Position numbers and translations under genes: made by a program
Shown: positions 1-11,460 of the stretch, one piece after another
Numbering within the stretch: position 1 is the stretch's first letter
Layout of the letters: the number at the start of each line of letters is the position of its first letter
Notes under the pieces: generated by a model
The model's input: the letters and a program-made list of their open reading frames with translations, nothing else
What the model was told of the DNA's origin: nothing
Database searches by the model: none
Origin: Seriola aureovittata
Lineage: Eukaryota; Chordata; Actinopteri; Carangiformes; Carangidae
Assembly (NCBI RefSeq): GCF_021018895.1
Contig: NC_079376.1
Span: 24,514,001 to 24,578,000 of the forward strand
Direction: 5' to 3'
DNA length: 64,000 nucleotides

Positions 1-159
1 CTGGAAAGTTAAGACCCAATTAGCCGGCCAAATTCCTGGCTGATCCCTCCGACTGAGTGGATGTGTATTCTGCTGCAGGTGTAAACACAAGCTGAGGGGT
101 TAAACTACCAGAGACTTTACATCCACTCCTTCTCTAGAAACAACATATTCTGCTGAATT

Positions 160-282
160 GTCTTAATGTGTACAGTTGTGTGTTCTTTTTTGTGTATTTG
201 TGTGATTTTTAATGTCTAATCGTGCCCTGTAACTTGCGCCCTGGGGACAAATAAAGTTTCTTGAATTGAATTGAATTAAATA
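160..282 (+). mobile_element. LINE-type 3' end with TTGAA-rich tail
   Basis: The stretch ends with a polyadenylation-like 'GGGGACAAATAAAGTTTC' followed by short TTGAATTGAAT repeats. This is the usual 3' terminus of L2/CR1/Rex-type LINEs in fish, where a few tandem 5-8 bp units replace a poly-A tail. No reverse-transcriptase coding sequence is visible upstream, so only the 3' UTR end (perhaps starting before the window) is present. The family assignment is from memory of the tail style. Confidence 0.6.
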
Positions 283-1889
283 TTATGGATTTTATAACAT
301 ATATAAGAGTTTCCAGTAGAAAAAGATCCTTTGCTTAAAACAGTTGCAAGTTTTATCAGCAGAATGTAATTATTTTTTATCAGAAATTGCCTCATATTTT
401 ATAAGTTAGTGTAAAGTGCGATGACATTAGCTACTTAAATTGCCAATGTAAGTCCACTGTCTTTAGCTTTGATTAATTATAATTAATTAAAGTCTTTATA
501 TGTCTTTTCTTTTTTTGAAAGCCGAATGTTATCATTTTGATTTAGATTTTCTTTTTCTGAAAACAGTGAAAACAGTGAAAGTCACCAATGTTTTCTTTGA
601 TGTTACAAATGGAACTAGAGATGCCTCGCCCAGAAATAAGTCGCCTCATTGTAATTCCAACCCTGTATATGACACACACGCCCATGATACACATTCCTGC
701 CAATCGATTGACACTATCCTGCTGATCCACAGGTGATGGTGATGTGCTGATTAACGGCGATGCACTAACAAAGAGAGGAGGAAGATGACAAAAAAGAAAA
801 CATGGATGTAAACAATGCAAGTTAATATGAACATTTTTTTTTGTTTTGTATGAATATTTATGTAAACAGAAGGAAATTCATTTGGGGGTGGGGGTGAAAT
901 ATTTACATAATCTTTTTACTAATAAATAAATATTATATATATATATATATATATATATTTCATATTCATACCTAGAAGAATCCTTGTGTCACCCCTAAAT
1001 TGGACTGTACCGCTGTGCAACACTGTAGGTAAATATCATTAGCAGTAGCTAACTGTCTAGCTTGTTAATACACTTTACTTTCTTACCTTCAGCGTCTTCT
1101 GAATTAGATTGTCAAATATCTATGGATGAATGCTAATGTTAGCTAGTTCCTAACTTTAGACTTAAGTTACAGTTTAGTTAACTAATGTTAGCTAGTTTGT
1201 AACTTTGGCCTGAAGTTACAAACTACGTTATTTCAGTCGGGGTGGCGGTTAAGTCAGTCTTTTACCTTTAACATTAGTTTTTATAATAGACACCCTCTTT
1301 GTTTTCACTCAAGAATTAATTTACCTGATGGCTCATTGAACAATATTAAAATACATGTGTGTCCAACACCTCAGTTGACTGAAGCACGTGCCTGTGCTGC
1401 ACTGGGTTCCCTTTCACCCTGGAGAAATAGTTGACCCCCTGATTGTCATTGTATAATTCCTAGGATTCGTATAATTTGCATGAATCTTTACATTAACTTA
1501 TTAAAGCTTTAGATTGTGAGGGGATGAGACGATCATCTTCATCGTCTCACTGTGTGTTTGTGATTTGCAGACGCTGCACGTCACTTGTGTCTTCACAGAA
1601 AGAAAAAATAAAAAACACAGCTTGTGTGTTTGCAAAGCTTGGCTGTTTATTCCCAGTTGTATTATCTCCATATCTCCCAGATTTTTCCCATAAATGCATA
1701 TTAAACCTGTATTACATTAACCATAACATAACCCAGCCGATTGGTTGGAGGCTATGGCCGGAGTGCCCTCATGCTTATTGAATTACCCAACCTGCGATAG
1801 AAATCTGCAGTAGTTACGTGCCAATAACAACAGACTGAGAGGGGTCTAATTTGAGAGGGAGCAGTTTAGGGTTGAGTAAAGGTTTTAAA
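283..1889. other. AT-rich intergenic sequence
   Basis: No exon-like reading frame or splice-site pair is recognisable. The stretch is AT-rich and has short GCTAGTT/TTAGCTA-type motifs around 1030-1210. Nothing here supports a gene. Confidence 0.5.
934..958. repeat. (AT)n microsatellite
   Basis: An uninterrupted AT dinucleotide run of about 12 units in AT-rich sequence. Confidence 0.95.
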
Positions 1890-2960
1890 GCATTACCAGG
1901 CATCGTTTGGTGCAACAGATGTGCTCGCCGTAATGAAATGTTCTGTTGATTTCAGGCATGAGGTGGTTTAAATGGGAAGATGTAGCAGGCGATTTCCATC
2001 CGTCGGACGCAGACAGTGCCGACTCGCTAATGGGATCTACTAAATGAATATGTGCCCGGCGCTGTATCTGCTCAGTGTTTTTCTCTGCTTAAAACAACAT
2101 CTGTCCGCGTGATTAAAATACATTATTTGAATTACCCCAAAAAACCAACTTAGTAATTGAATTTTACACAGATTCTTGCAGTGAAAGGCTCTCTCTTCCT
2201 CCCGGAGAGAACACTTGGAAAGGAAAGGGGGAAATGTGGAAGTTGACCTTGTAAACTCCTGGGAGTGAGCGCAGATCCAGAAAGCTGCAGGGCAGAGCTC
2301 TGACAGTTTTCAGCTGCGGGGGAACGTTAATATGTATTTCCAGGATTACTGAATTATGTATGACAAATGTCTTTGGGAACGTGCAGCATTGGCTTCAGGT
2401 TTATGGGCAAAGCCTGGTCATCTCCATGCTCCAGTTACCCCTAATGATGGTAATTATTACATGGCTTAACTGTAATACTGGATTGATTCTCAGGCTCCTA
2501 AATAACCCTTCATGCTGGCATGCTGCACCCCCCCCCCCCCAACTTCCCAACAATGGCCACGTTGAGGCTGGCGAACAAATGCACCTCGCCTTGCAAAGGG
2601 GTCCCCGGAGCGGCCTGGCAACCTGTGTGTGAGCGTGTTTGACGGGGGTTAATACTCCAGCCGTATAAAGATGGGATTAGGGACCACGCTTACACAACAA
2701 GGAGGAAAATTGAAAGTGTGGAGGGAAATATGCGGCTAATTCCGCTCTGTCATCGGTGGATATTAAAGATTTTTAGCTGCTCTGTCAAATTATTGCTAAA
2801 CCACAATGGTGGCACTGTTAAAATCGGCTTTGATTTCCAGGGGCAAGAAGTGAGCGGGGAGTTTAATCGGGGTATTGTCTCATATCAATCCCTCATAAGA
2901 CCTCAAGGTTTTTAAAGGATTTACATCATGTTGTTGAAAGGAATCTACTTCATATTGTCA
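1890..2960. other. Candidate conserved non-coding block
   Basis: About 1 kb of complex, non-repetitive sequence of balanced composition, with many homeodomain-core motifs (TAAT/ATTA) and no sustained coding potential. The only simple sequence is a C13 run at 2528-2540. Open frames inside it are short and show no family resemblance. It looks unlike the repeat-rich DNA on both sides, which is why I flag it as a possible regulatory element. Conservation itself cannot be seen from one sequence. Confidence 0.3.
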
Positions 2961-3499
2961 CTCATTTGAGGAATTTTCCTTCACGCATTAATGTGTTGTG
3001 TATTTAGGCATCACATGCAGATGATGATAAACAATATCTCCACAACTTCACCCAAAGAGGTTCCGAAGCGTCTTCTTCCCCCTCAGTGGGTAGACTGCGC
3101 TGTTTGGCACCTGTACGGGATTAATGGGGGACCTCTGCCAGTAGCTTGACAGAGTTAAGCTTTCAGATTGAGTTACACAGAGGGGTGGGACCCATGCAGG
3201 CCAGGTGCTGGCTGGGTAATACCTCCCAGATCTTCAACAATCTGGTTCTGTTTCATGGCTGCACTGTGCTCCCCTTCCCCTGCTGCCCTGGGTCTTGGTG
3301 GTGTGCCATCACACTCGGTATTTATCAGGGCTCTCAAGGCGAACGAGGCAGGCTGCAAATCGCTGCAGGCCCCCACCTTTCAGAGGAGGGTAGAATACAT
3401 ACTCTTATTATACTCGATCAGAACTAGGTTGAGTGACTTTCATAATGTTATATAACTAATTAAACAAATGAGTGTCTCTGCAGCTACCACACAATCCAA

Positions 3500-3985
3500 A
3501 CATAGACTATAAATAAAGATGGATGTAACCACTGTGACGTCACCCACAGGTTTCTGAAGAACGGTTCTGAAGCTCACAGTGAGCTGCTCCACCATCGCCA
3601 TCTTGGCAGTGTCTGACTCCACCCCTAACTCCCGGCTAATCTGAAAATGGGCAAAGAGGAGGGTGTGGAGCTGAGACTTTGGTGCATGCCAGTTTGTGGC
3701 AAGCATACACTCACCAACCTGTCACTGGCGCAAAGAGGCCACACCCTCAATTATGCAGAACTTTAAGCCTTAATAAAAAGTAAATAGGTGAGTTGTATAA
3801 AATTCACCCCCCCGTTGGCATAAAGGAGGAAATTAGCCACGGAGACTATGGGGGTTGACTCCCTTTTGGGCAAGACTCAAGTGGTCCTTTGAGGAACTGC
3901 AGCTTTTGATACTTCAGTATTGGCTTCAGTTTTCAGCTCTTTGGACTCAGTGTTCTGGCTCCTTAAGAACTCAGGCTCAAACCAC
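3500..3985 (+). repeat. Dispersed fish repeat, family A, copy 1
   Basis: This copy shares long similar blocks with 37935-38400: 'CCACCATC.CCATCTTGGC', 'AAAATGGGCAAAGAGG', 'GAGACTTTGGTGCATGC' and 'CCCTCAATTATGC'. Its distal part ('GAGGAACTGCAGCTTTTG') recurs at 40130-40235. It starts near 'CATAGACTATAAATAAAGATGG', a beginning I associate with a very common non-autonomous fish repeat. No coding capacity is seen. Confidence 0.7.
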
Positions 3986-5210
3986 AGCACCAGATGGGTC
4001 AATGGATTTTTAAGGTTGATTCCAAACTCTTGTTTACTCTGTACTTGCTTTCAACAACACATTCGCATTGACATGCAGTAGGTTTGTGAGCAGTTAGAGG
4101 CAAGTTACTGGAAAACTGTAACCAATAAGTCATTACACATTATTCATTGAAAACATATAAATTGTGTCCGTTTCGTTTCTTTACTTTCACAACTGCCCAA
4201 ACGTCATGCCTGTCATAACCATGTGACTTCTAAATGTATGTGTACCAGCACAGCAAAAGAGCCCCATGGTGTCAGGCACCTTAATTACTTATCAATATGA
4301 CGATACCGTAAGTCAAAGTAATGGTCGTATTTTGGTCAAGACATCACTGTCTTCGGTGCCATGATTATCAGGGATATTAATTCACCTTTGTGGCATGTTT
4401 TTGATGAACCATGCCTTCCCATGGTCAAGTTGAATTACTGGATTCTCAGTTTCAGACACTGAGAAATGTGATCCATTCTCAACTATATTTGAGGAGGAAG
4501 CATCATTGTAGATATTCAGCCTCACTCGTCCCATATTTTGCACTCAGGTCAGCTTCCAAACAAGAATACTGTAGTTGATACAGACTATCTGTGTTTTCAC
4601 AGTGCAATGAGAACAGATCCTAACCACCGGCCCTGGACACTGTCCATGACTGGGCCATACACCAGAGCTACTGGAGGCAGGAACTTGTGGTGAAATGCAG
4701 CTGCTTCATGTCATCATGTCACCTCTCTCCCTCTTCATTGGCTCTCTGTGCCTGTAACAGCCAGTTCTTCGTACAATGCTGCTTTTTGAAAAGGATCAGA
4801 GCTTCAAATCATGTTTTACTTTTCTGTGTTCAACATTATAAATCACACAATCACAGAAATGGAACGCACTAAAGAAATTAGAATGTAGTATTTTTTAAAT
4901 TAAAGTAAAGCAACAGTGAAAAAAATCTAACCAACAGATATCTGATAACTCAGGCTCCACATCAGTGATGTCCTCTGTGCCCTTGTCTGTCCATTGGTTA
5001 CCCAGACTGCAATATCGCAAAAGCTGCAGGATGGATTATCATGAAATTTGATACAAACATTCGTTATTCCCAGAGAATGAATCCTAATGATCCTTGCCTT
5101 TTCATCCAGGGCCATAATCAGGTCAAAAGTTCTAATGTCCAATACTTTGGTTTACGACCAAATACCTGAAAAACGAATTACATTCCCATCAGCCAAATTA
5201 GCTACTTAGC
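3986..5210. other. Intergenic sequence without recognised features
   Basis: No gene, RNA or clear repeat is recognised. The region is AT-rich with scattered short open frames lacking any family signature. A short (CATT)5 run begins right after it at 5211-5230. Confidence 0.4.
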
Positions 5211-5279
5211 ATTCATTCATTCATTCATTCCTCCGGCAACCGGTCAAGATTTGTAGGTTACAGTATCGCATTAATGGCA

Positions 5280-5762
5280 AGAAGTGTATTTGCAGATTAT
5301 GAGGGCACAGTGACATTGACCTTTGACCTTTGACCACCAAAATCTAATAATTCCATCCTAGAATCCAAGTGGTTTCACAATGTTTGTGCCAGGTTCTTGA
5401 TGTATTGCATTCACAAGAACATGAGGTCACTGTGACCTTGAACTTTGACCCTTTCCCTCCAAAATCTGATCAATTGATCTTTGAGTCCAAGTGAATGTTT
5501 GTGCCATTCTGAAGAGATTCCCTCAAGGCGTTACTGAGATATCGCGTTCAAGAGGCCAAAAAATGTGTTATATGTGTCATAGTGACCTTGACCTTTCACC
5601 TTTGACCACCAAAATAACATCACTTCATCCTGAGTGAAAATGGACATTAGTGCCAAATTTGAAGGGATTCCCTTTAGGAGTTCTCCAGATATTGTGTTTT
5701 GTGAGGTCAGAGTGACCTCTACCTTTGACCTTTGGAGGCATAAAAATGTTAGCCTGATAAGA
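5280..5762 (+). repeat. Dispersed repeat rich in TGACCTTTGACC, forward arm
   Basis: Four to five imperfect tandem units each carry 'TGACCTTTGACCACCAAAAT', a 'TTTGTGCCAAATTTGAAG'-like block and 'ACTGAGATATCGCGTTCA'. Direct motif hits lie near 5317-5339, 5433-5450, 5581-5610 and 5712-5732. Units are about 130-140 bp. The same family appears in reverse orientation at 6320-6800 and again at 36060-36380. It is a known style of fish interspersed repeat. The motif equals overlapping AGGTCA half-sites spaced by one base (DR1). Confidence 0.8.
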
Positions 5763-5935
5763 GATTAAACTCATTTGGTTAACATGCTAAATATTATAGT
5801 TGATAAACATCAATCTGTTAGCACTGCAATCATGTTACCATGCTGATGTTAGTATGTAGCTAATGTACAGCCTCACTGAGCTGCTAACATGGCTGCAGAC
5901 TGCTAGCCTTGGTAACTTAAAGCTCAAAGGTTTGG
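5763..5935. repeat. GCTAACATGCTAA-type fish repeat fragment
   Basis: Dense 'TTAGC / GCTAAC / CATGCT' motifs (for example 'AACATGCTAAAT', 'ACCATGCTGATGTTAG' and 'GAGCTGCTAACATGGCTG') resemble a common interspersed fish repeat. It separates the two oppositely oriented TGACCTTTGACC arms. No coding sequence is seen. Confidence 0.5.
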
Positions 5936-6319
5936 CAAACTTTAGCTACATTTTTAAAATTTACTTCAACTAGAGGATGTTATGAGATTATGTATGATCC
6001 ACATGAACTCCTTCCTCCACGGTTCACGCAGTTGAATGGAAGTGTACCCGCAAATAGCAGGTTAGCTCGCCAGCTAAGAACACACAACAACCAGACATCT
6101 CAGAATGACAGAGACTCATCTCTCCTCTTTTTGTAGAAGCTAACAGTTAAATTGTGTCAGCGTAATCAATGGGTAAAGAGGCTGCAGTGGTATTGTTTGG
6201 GTTACCACTATCTTTTACTGTTTGGTCTTTCTCATGACAGAGGAATGTGAATGTTCTGTAAAATACAGAAAATAAAAATGTCTCTATTATTCTAATTTTC
6301 CAGCCATATTGTTTTCAGT

Positions 6320-6800
6320 GGACGTGATATATCAGTAATGCCTTGGCAGAACTAATTTCAATTTGGCACAAACACTCACTAGGACTCAAGGATGTCAAAG
6401 GTCAAAGGTCAAGGTCGTGGTGACCTCAAAAAACAAATTTTTGGCCTGTGAGTGCGATATCTCAGTAACACCTCACTGGATTTTCTTCAAATTTGGCACG
6501 AATGTCTGCTTGGACACAATGATAAACTTATTCGATTTTGGTGGTCAAAGGACGAAGTTCAAGGTCACAGTGATCTCATGTCCTTTTGAATGCAATGTAT
6601 CAGAGGAAATTTCATCACTTCTGATACACAGTGACCTCACAAAACAGGTTTTTGGTTATAACTCACAAATTCATTGACAGAATATGACATAATTTAACTC
6701 AAATGTCTATAAGGATAAAATCAAGTGATGACATTTTATATCCAAAAGGTCAAAGGTCAATATCATTGTGACATCATAACTATTCTGTTATTCAACACTG
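6320..6800 (-). repeat. Dispersed repeat rich in GGTCAAAGGTCA, reverse arm
   Basis: Same family as 5280-5762 but reverse-complemented: 'GTCAAAGGTCAAAGGTCAAG' near 6394-6413, 'GCGATATCTCAGTAACACCT' near 6453, 'TTGGCACGAATGTC' near 6495, and 'GGTCAAAGGTCA' near 6748. With the forward arm it forms an inverted pair about 600 bp apart. Confidence 0.8.
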
Positions 6801-7560
6801 TGACTCAGGAAGGAGAGACTGTGACCAGACTTCCTGTAACGTGGCTGGTTGCTGGAGGAAACAACCATGAAGGGGTAATTCTAGTTTTCTTATATTTTCA
6901 CATTTTTGACTTTTCCACTTTAATGTACAGATTGAGAAACATTTTTCACCTGACATCAAAGTGTACACAAGCAGGACTTCTGGTCTGACGCTGCTCATAA
7001 TGATGTACACTTTTGGTTCAGTGATAGTGATGAACATCTGTTGCGGCCGTATGGTTTTTTCCAAAGCACCTTATCATAGAGATTTATGACTGAGGTGATG
7101 ATAATGATGATGGTGATGATTATGTTGTGCTAGCTCTGTAGAGACTCTCATTGCTGTGGGCGCCCTCCTATGGTATTTCAGATGATTTTAACTTTGTGGG
7201 ACATTTCATCGATTTTGAAGAAAACATAGATTTTTGTCCAAAAGAATCTGATGTATGCTTATACTAGGACTGGAGCAGTTTTATCTATATATGGATGTTT
7301 TTTTTTTTTTTGTTTTTTTTTTTTTACACACTGTCATGTCATGTCCTGTGTGGATATGTAAAAGACATTTTAAAGTGCAGTGTTGCGTTAAGATGATGCC
7401 GGGGTTTAAATTCTAATGTGTTCAATCCATCCTGGCTGCGTCTGTGTCGGCTTGTTTTGATAGAAAAATTCTAGGTTCCATTATGTTCCTGCCACAGTCT
7501 GTAGAGCTGATTTGAATTTCCTATAATTCCAAAGTGTGTTAAGTAGCACCTCTGTGAAAA
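6801..7560. other. Intergenic sequence without a gene
   Basis: No coding exon is recognised. T-rich runs occur near 7299-7325. The segment leads directly into the long poly-G run. Confidence 0.4.

Positions 7561-7599
<39 letters not shown>
7561..7599 (+). repeat. Poly(G) tract, 39 bases
   Basis: An uninterrupted run of 39 G residues, preceded by GAAAA and followed by ATCAGAG. It is the longest homopolymer in the window. The true length may differ because such runs are error-prone in sequencing. Confidence 0.9.
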
Positions 7600-7600
<1 letters not shown>

Positions 7601-9469
7601 TCAGAGAGCATGTTTCAGACCTTGTAATGTGTAAATGTGTTTCTGATTCCTGACATCACACATGGTCAGATGTCAGCGTGCAATGTGTGTGTGTGTGTTT
7701 CCTTGATCCTGCCACATGACTGGCCGCCTGTAATCAGTAATTACCAGGATTGGCTGATGGATTCTGGTTATAATGAATGATTGATGACCGCTGAAAGAAA
7801 GCGGCTGGGCCATTTCTGTCCTCTGACAGCATGACGTGAGCACTGAATTGAAACCATTTAAGTAGAAAATGACTGGACACAGGCGAGGGGCTCAATAGAA
7901 GGTACCACACTGCTATTTGGAAAATGGACACGTTTGCATTCGCCTCCTCTTTGAATACTTTGTATATTCATGTGACTCCTGAAATCTGAACTCTTGTTGC
8001 GGCCAACAGCTCAGGGCTGTTCTTAGGAAAATCAACCCAAATGCTAGACAGACTTAAACACTTCTAAAGGGACAAAACCGCTGGAAACGAGAACACAATG
8101 ATTTGTTTGTGCTGTTTTCATCTGTGCAGACCTCTCTCACAGAGTTGGGCAACAACAAGTTCAAACTTTGAAATCTATATTATGGAGACAACTGGATCAT
8201 GACAGTGGAACAAATTAAATGCTCAACATCCATCTACCAGCTTTAGCTTAGCTTTCAACTGCCTCTCATGGTCTTCATCAGCTCCATTCCCTAATGAAGA
8301 CCGTCACTCTGTACACCTTCAAGCTATTTCCAGGGTGAAAAGGTCTCCTTCTCTGTCCGTCTATTTAACTTTACTCATTGTTTTGGATCTTGGCTAAAAG
8401 ATTTGAAACACATGAATAATGTAATTTCCTAAATCATATGTTTGTGAGTAAGAACAAAGTGAACGCACCGGAAAAATCTTCTTTTACTGCCACTGCACTT
8501 AATGTGTCAACCTGCGGTTATTCTGCTTTTCAACCACGATGTGCCTCAGCAAAATCTAATGCAAAGGTTGTAAAAAGCTATAATTTTTATATAGGAATCT
8601 GGGCCTGTTTTCATAACAGTCAGAATTACTTTTATTTTATTGAATGTTTTTTTCACATCATATTTATTGATTTACTGCTCAGTATTCTCTGTCATTTCTG
8701 TCTCCTCACATGAACGTCTAAATGCTGATTCAAAGGTGCTGGGGCACAAATGAGGAAATTACGTGTGAGAAATTCAATGTAACTACAATTGCATTATCAT
8801 TATTATTATTATTATTATTATTAATAATTAAAAAAACATTTTTCATAATGTTTTTTATTAGAATCATGATTTTACTACTGTTGTGCTGTATCGCTCAGCA
8901 TAAGTGCATTTTACACTGAAAAACCAATATAACCTTCTGTTTTATTTGTTTTTTTATTGTCGTTTATTTACATTCCCATAATGTTTTTCATGATGAAAAT
9001 TTGTTCTGTACTTCTGTTGAAATCTGTTATCAATAATAAAACTATCATTATATTTCTTGACATTTACAACAATTATCCAAAAATATATTGTGCATTTTAC
9101 ACTGTAAACCAGTGTAATACATGTAACAGACATCCCTGAAATCTTTCCATATGATTCCATTTCTTAAGATACACTAACAACACTTGCCCAAAAATATTAG
9201 AGAAAAAAAAAGTGTCCTTTTCCAATATAACCTTGTGTTTTTGTTTGTTATTTGTTTATTTATTTTCCACTCTCTCCCCGTCACCCAGCCACACAAGAAC
9301 CAGAACATTGTGAATTTGTAAAAAAAAAAAAAAAGAAAAAAAGAAAAAATGTATTTGATCACATCTGTGAAATTACTCTAGTGGTAGAAGTTTTCACTAT
9401 TCAAAAAAAATATTTATATTAAAATATTTTTTCACATTTTTATTGTTAAACATTTCTATTTATATTTAA
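7600..9469. other. AT-rich intergenic sequence
   Basis: No gene is seen. It includes an (ATT)n run at about 8796-8825 and A-rich stretches near 9319-9348. Open frames are short, phenylalanine/isoleucine-rich and explained by base composition. Confidence 0.45.
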
Positions 9470-9616
9470 GCTATCCGACCTGCAATACTTACTTTGCTTT
9501 TCTCTCTTTATATTTTCTTCTTACTATGTTCACTGTTATGAACCAAAACACCAAAGCAACTTCCTCATATGTGAAAACCTACTTGGCAACAAACCTGATT
9601 CTGATTCTGATTCTGA
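9470..9616 (+). mobile_element. LINE-type 3' end with (CTGATT)n tail
   Basis: The segment ends 'CTACTTGGCAACAAACCTGATT' with further 'CTGATT' units up to 9616, a terminus frequently seen in fish LINE copies ('...TTGGCAATAAACCTGATTCTGATTC'). Only the terminal portion is recognisable, with no coding region. Confidence 0.65.
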
Positions 9617-10121
9617 AACCATCCGGTCTGAAGCGGCTGCTGTCTGCGTCTCCTCCACCGTCGTCTTTGATGAAGTCAGACATTTTACAATTCTACCTAG
9701 AGGCTGTTGTAATGTTTTACATTTTGCTTTGTTGTGTTATTTGTTTTTCTTAATTCCACCATTTAGTTTAGTCGTCAGAGATGTAATAATGTGGATGGGG
9801 GGCAGGGGTGAAGGTGAGGATGGGGTGGGAGAGGTGGGGTTGGGGGAGTTGATTAGATCAAACTGACTGCGGTGCTTTATACTGAGAAGAGTTCAGGAAG
9901 AGAAATGAACCTGTGTTGTAATGAGTGTTTATTATTATTATGTAAAGTCTGTCCAGTCAGTGAGATCCTCAGAACTGTTGACTTTTATGATTTAGGGTGA
10001 TTAGATGCTTTTAGTCGTTTGTCCCGGTGCAGCGTTACACACACACTTTGTCTTGATAATGTGTGTGTCACAGAAGAAGCATGAAGTGTCAGACAGTGCC
10101 ACTTGTTTTCCAGCAAGAGAG

Positions 10122-10123
<2 letters not shown>
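9617..10123. other. Intergenic sequence, G-rich in part
   Basis: No gene is seen. A purine/G-rich stretch at about 9790-9850 consists of GGGG/GGTG blocks. No other structure is recognised. Confidence 0.4.

Positions 10124-10151
<28 letters not shown>
10124..10151. repeat. (CT)n microsatellite
   Basis: A CT dinucleotide run of about 14 units. Confidence 0.95.
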
Positions 10152-10156
<5 letters not shown>

Positions 10157-10561
10157 CTCGGCTGTTACAGTTACAACTCACTTGAACCTCATGTGTGAAG
10201 AACACGACTGCTGAACAAAAACTACACTTTGTGATTCATGCTCTTTGATGTGTGGGGCAGATATTAAATTTGTGGTCGGGTTACAGGCACTTTGTGGTTT
10301 TGTTTGAGAAGCAGGCGGTTTTCATGGGGTGGTGCTGGTGCTGGGAATGATGAGGGGAAGGGGAGTGGGGGATGGGGGGGGGGATGGGGGGGGGCTGCCT
10401 CCTTGAACTGTAGCAAACGGTTCTGAGCAACACATGGGTTTCATCGTGGACAATGTACGCAGCCCCGCCCGACCCAACAACATGTAGCAGAGCGGAGCGC
10501 TGCCGAGTCGACATGACAGATCTGACATGTACAATAAATATAACGACTGCAGTGTGTGCGC

Positions 10562-10565
<4 letters not shown>

Positions 10566-10618
<53 letters not shown>
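10566..10618. repeat. (GT)n microsatellite
   Basis: A GT run of about 26 units, followed to about 10660 by degenerate GTGTTTG / GTGTGT sequence. Confidence 0.95.
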
Positions 10619-10620
<2 letters not shown>

Positions 10621-10802
10621 GTGTGTGTGTTTGTGTGTAGGTGAGTGTGTGTGTGTTTGGTAGATGGGATTAAAGGTCTGTTAAGATAGTGTCTCCTATC
10701 AAATACACAGGAAGTAAATACACAGGCTGGTGTGGTGTCAGACAGGCCTATTTGTGTGTGTTACTGTGTATGTGTCTATCACGTACATTCACTCACAAAC
10801 AT

Positions 10803-10803
<1 letters not shown>

Positions 10804-10837
<34 letters not shown>
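10804..10837. repeat. (CA)n microsatellite
   Basis: A CA run of about 17 units. Confidence 0.95.
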
Positions 10838-10838
<1 letters not shown>

Positions 10839-11015
10839 CAGATACACACACAGTTTTCATTCTAATTAACATAATTTAATGCAACTGTGTTTTCAGCTGA
10901 ATTTAAAAATGCATATTTCCCTTTGAAAACCTGTTAATTGATAATTAATTTAATGTTCTTCTATTGTATTTTACTATAAGGTTCATTTTTTGATTATTTG
11001 TCTGCCTAAAAATAT

Positions 11016-11190
11016 AATATATAAGAGTAATAGTGATAGTAAAATGTGTAGCCTTAGTAACAGTGGTATTGCTAGTGAAAATAATAGTATTAAAATATAT
11101 AAAAGTAACAGTAGCAGTAGAAAATGTGATAGTGAAGATTACACTAATAACAGTAGTGGTAACATTCATATTAATAGTATTGCTGTTATA
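11016..11190. repeat. Degenerate trinucleotide array (AGT/AAT-like)
   Basis: About 170 bp in which nearly every third base keeps an ART/AGT/AAT periodicity (AGTAATAGTGATAGTAAAAT, then AGTAACAGTAGCAGTAG). It reads as a decayed trinucleotide microsatellite. The open frame through it is Ser/Asn/Lys-rich only because of this periodicity. Confidence 0.75.
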
Positions 11191-11373
11191 CTAAAACACT
11201 ATAGGTAAGTCAAATTGTGCTTTAACATAATTATCTCATCATCACATCTTTTATGTTATGACAAGTCTGTCACTTATTTTATTTATTTATTTGTAAATGT
11301 ATTAATTAATGTAATTGATATAGTACAATATCCTTCTATTCACCCTCATTTTATTGTACTATTTTATTGTTTA

Positions 11374-11460
11374 TTGTAAAGCACTTTAAGCTACATTCTT
11401 TTGTGCTAAAAGTGTTCTATAAATAAAGTGTATTATTATTATTATTATTAATAATTATTA
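11374..11460 (+). mobile_element. SINE/LINE 3' tail ending in (ATT)n
   Basis: 'GTAAAGCACTTTAAGCTACA' is followed by 'AAGTGTTCTATAAATAAAGT' and then an (ATT)n tail at 11431-11460. This AAAGCACTTTGAGCT...TATAAATAAA arrangement is a widespread fish retroposon 3' end. The body upstream is not recognisable. Confidence 0.65.

Noticed and set aside
11016..11190. CRISPR-like or structured repeat array
   Set aside because: The periodicity is three bases and the sequence is eukaryotic; it is a decayed microsatellite.
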